NCBI GenBank assembly: GCA_028290165.1
Contig: JAQGKJ010000488.1
Location: 1 to 5,780 of the forward strand
Length of the DNA stretch: 5,780 nt
Direction: 5' to 3'
DNA from: Bradyrhizobium sp.
GTDB lineage: Bacteria > Pseudomonadota > Alphaproteobacteria > Rhizobiales > Xanthobacteraceae
Shown: positions 5,156 to 5,780 of the stretch, piece by piece
How positions within the stretch are numbered: position 1 is the stretch's first letter
Layout: every line of letters starts with the position of its first letter
The notes under the pieces: generated by a model
What the model was told of the DNA's origin: nothing
What the model saw: the letters and a program-made list of their open reading frames with translations, nothing else
Database searches by the model: none
Position numbers and translations under genes: made by a program

Positions 5156-5780
5156 ATGCCTGATAGCTCCCAGGAGCGGTCCATCTTGGCCGGTAGTGTT
5201 ATGGGAAGGTCGGTGCGCCCAGTAAACTCGATCCGCACTTTCGCGCAGCACGCCGAATCCGCTTATTCGGTCGCGGAGGGAGCGGCGCCTGCGCCGGACA
5301 TTGAGCCGCTTTCAACCTCGTGGCGGCGCTCAGCGACCAGCGTCGATCCCGCCGATGGCGACGCCCCACGCATCGTTACGTCCGGTGAGCTGAAAGAGTT
5401 TCGTGAACCGCTCGGCAAGCTGATCTTCAGCGCGCAAGAGGAGATAGACCGGCTATACAAGGTGGTTCGCGAGGCAGGATATACCATTCTGTTCTGTGAC
5501 ACAGCGGGTGTCGCAGTCGAGCATCGCGGCGAAGACGTGGAGGCGAGCGGGTTCGCATACTGGGGAACCTGGCTCGGCGGCGTCTGGTCCGAGGAGATCG
5601 AGGGTACCAACGGTATCGGCACCTGCATCGCCGAAGAGCGGCCTGTCACCGTCCACAGAAGCCAGCACTTCAGATCGCGACATATCGACCTGAGCTGCTC
5701 CGGCGCGCCCATATTCGGCGTCGACGGACGGCTGATGGCGGTGCTGGACGTATCGGCCATCGATCCCGGCCGCTCGGAAC
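5156..5780 (+). CDS. AcoR-type GAF-domain transcriptional activator, 5' part
   Basis: This is the first 208 codons of a gene cut by the right edge. The sequence follows the N-terminal half of AcoR-like regulators. An SW.RS...VDP segment (residues 55-64) is followed by a helical linker with EIDRLYKVVREAGYTILFCD (96-115). Then comes the GAF-type sensory domain to about residue 203, with the family signature GVWSEEIEGTNGIGTCIAEE (142-161) and RPVTVHRSQHF....IDLSCSGAPIFGVDGRLMAVLDVS (162-200). AcoR itself is a sigma-54 enhancer-binding activator of acetoin catabolism. Many relatives end in GAF plus a Fis-type helix-turn-helix with or without an AAA+ domain, and the missing 3' part decides which this is. 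The start is uncertain: ATG 5156 gives MPDSSQERS, while ATG 5201 is also in frame, and neither has a strong Shine-Dalgarno. No AUG lies further upstream before the in-frame stop at 5024. The effector cannot be inferred. Confidence 0.85.
   Translation, partial: MPDSSQERSILAGSVMGRSVRPVNSIRTFAQHAESAYSVAEGAAPAPDIEPLSTSWRRSATSVDPADGDAPRIVTSGELKEFREPLGKLIFSAQEEIDRLYKVVREAGYTILFCDTAGVAVEHRGEDVEASGFAYWGTWLGGVWSEEIEGTNGIGTCIAEERPVTVHRSQHFRSRHIDLSCSGAPIFGVDGRLMAVLDVSAIDPGRSE

Noticed and set aside
4760..5251. Long minus-strand open frame extending the winged-helix protein to 325 residues
   Set aside because: The translation has no receiver motifs or other domain, overlaps the 5' end of the AcoR-type gene, and lies upstream of a strong Shine-Dalgarno and ATG. 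The openness is explained by high GC.
5263..5760. 165-residue minus-strand open frame
   Set aside because: It is antisense to the AcoR-type GAF domain, whose signature residues are clear on the plus strand.

Overview
The window looks like chromosomal DNA from a GC-rich alphaproteobacterium, most likely Bradyrhizobium or a relative. I infer this from the codon bias, the style of the proteins and the mix of small lipoprotein, TPR, hydantoinase and AcoR-like genes. No similarity search was possible, so the genus is an inference. I see no mobile element, CRISPR array, rRNA or tRNA, and nothing that amounts to a clearly new multi-gene system.

Layout from left to right. (1) The 5' part of an exported TPR protein lies on the minus strand (1-273) and runs off the left edge. 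(2) Divergent from it is a small YdhR/ABM-like monooxygenase-fold protein (444-755), followed by a stem-loop. (3) A lipoprotein of unknown function follows on the plus strand (928-1569). (4) Convergent with it is a class I SAM-dependent methyltransferase on the minus strand (1651-2460). (5) Next, also on the minus strand, is a complete D-hydantoinase/dihydropyrimidinase (2580-4037) with all metal-site residues. It is preceded by a dyad-rich 236-bp leader that carries a 14-bp perfect hairpin. (6) Further upstream on the same strand is a short OmpR-type winged-helix regulator without a receiver domain (4274-4759). (7) After a 396-bp divergent spacer with a 17-bp tandem repeat comes the start of an AcoR-type GAF-domain activator on the plus strand (5156 to the right edge).

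The genes do not form one obvious pathway. The right half has a regulatory flavour: two divergent regulators share a spacer, and one of them lies directly upstream of the hydantoinase in the same orientation, so regulation of hydA by the winged-helix protein is a reasonable but unproven idea. The most interesting signal is the hydA leader. Its 14-bp hairpin repeats the sequence around the Shine-Dalgarno and start codon, so the 5' arm could in principle pair either with its own 3' arm or with the ribosome-binding site.
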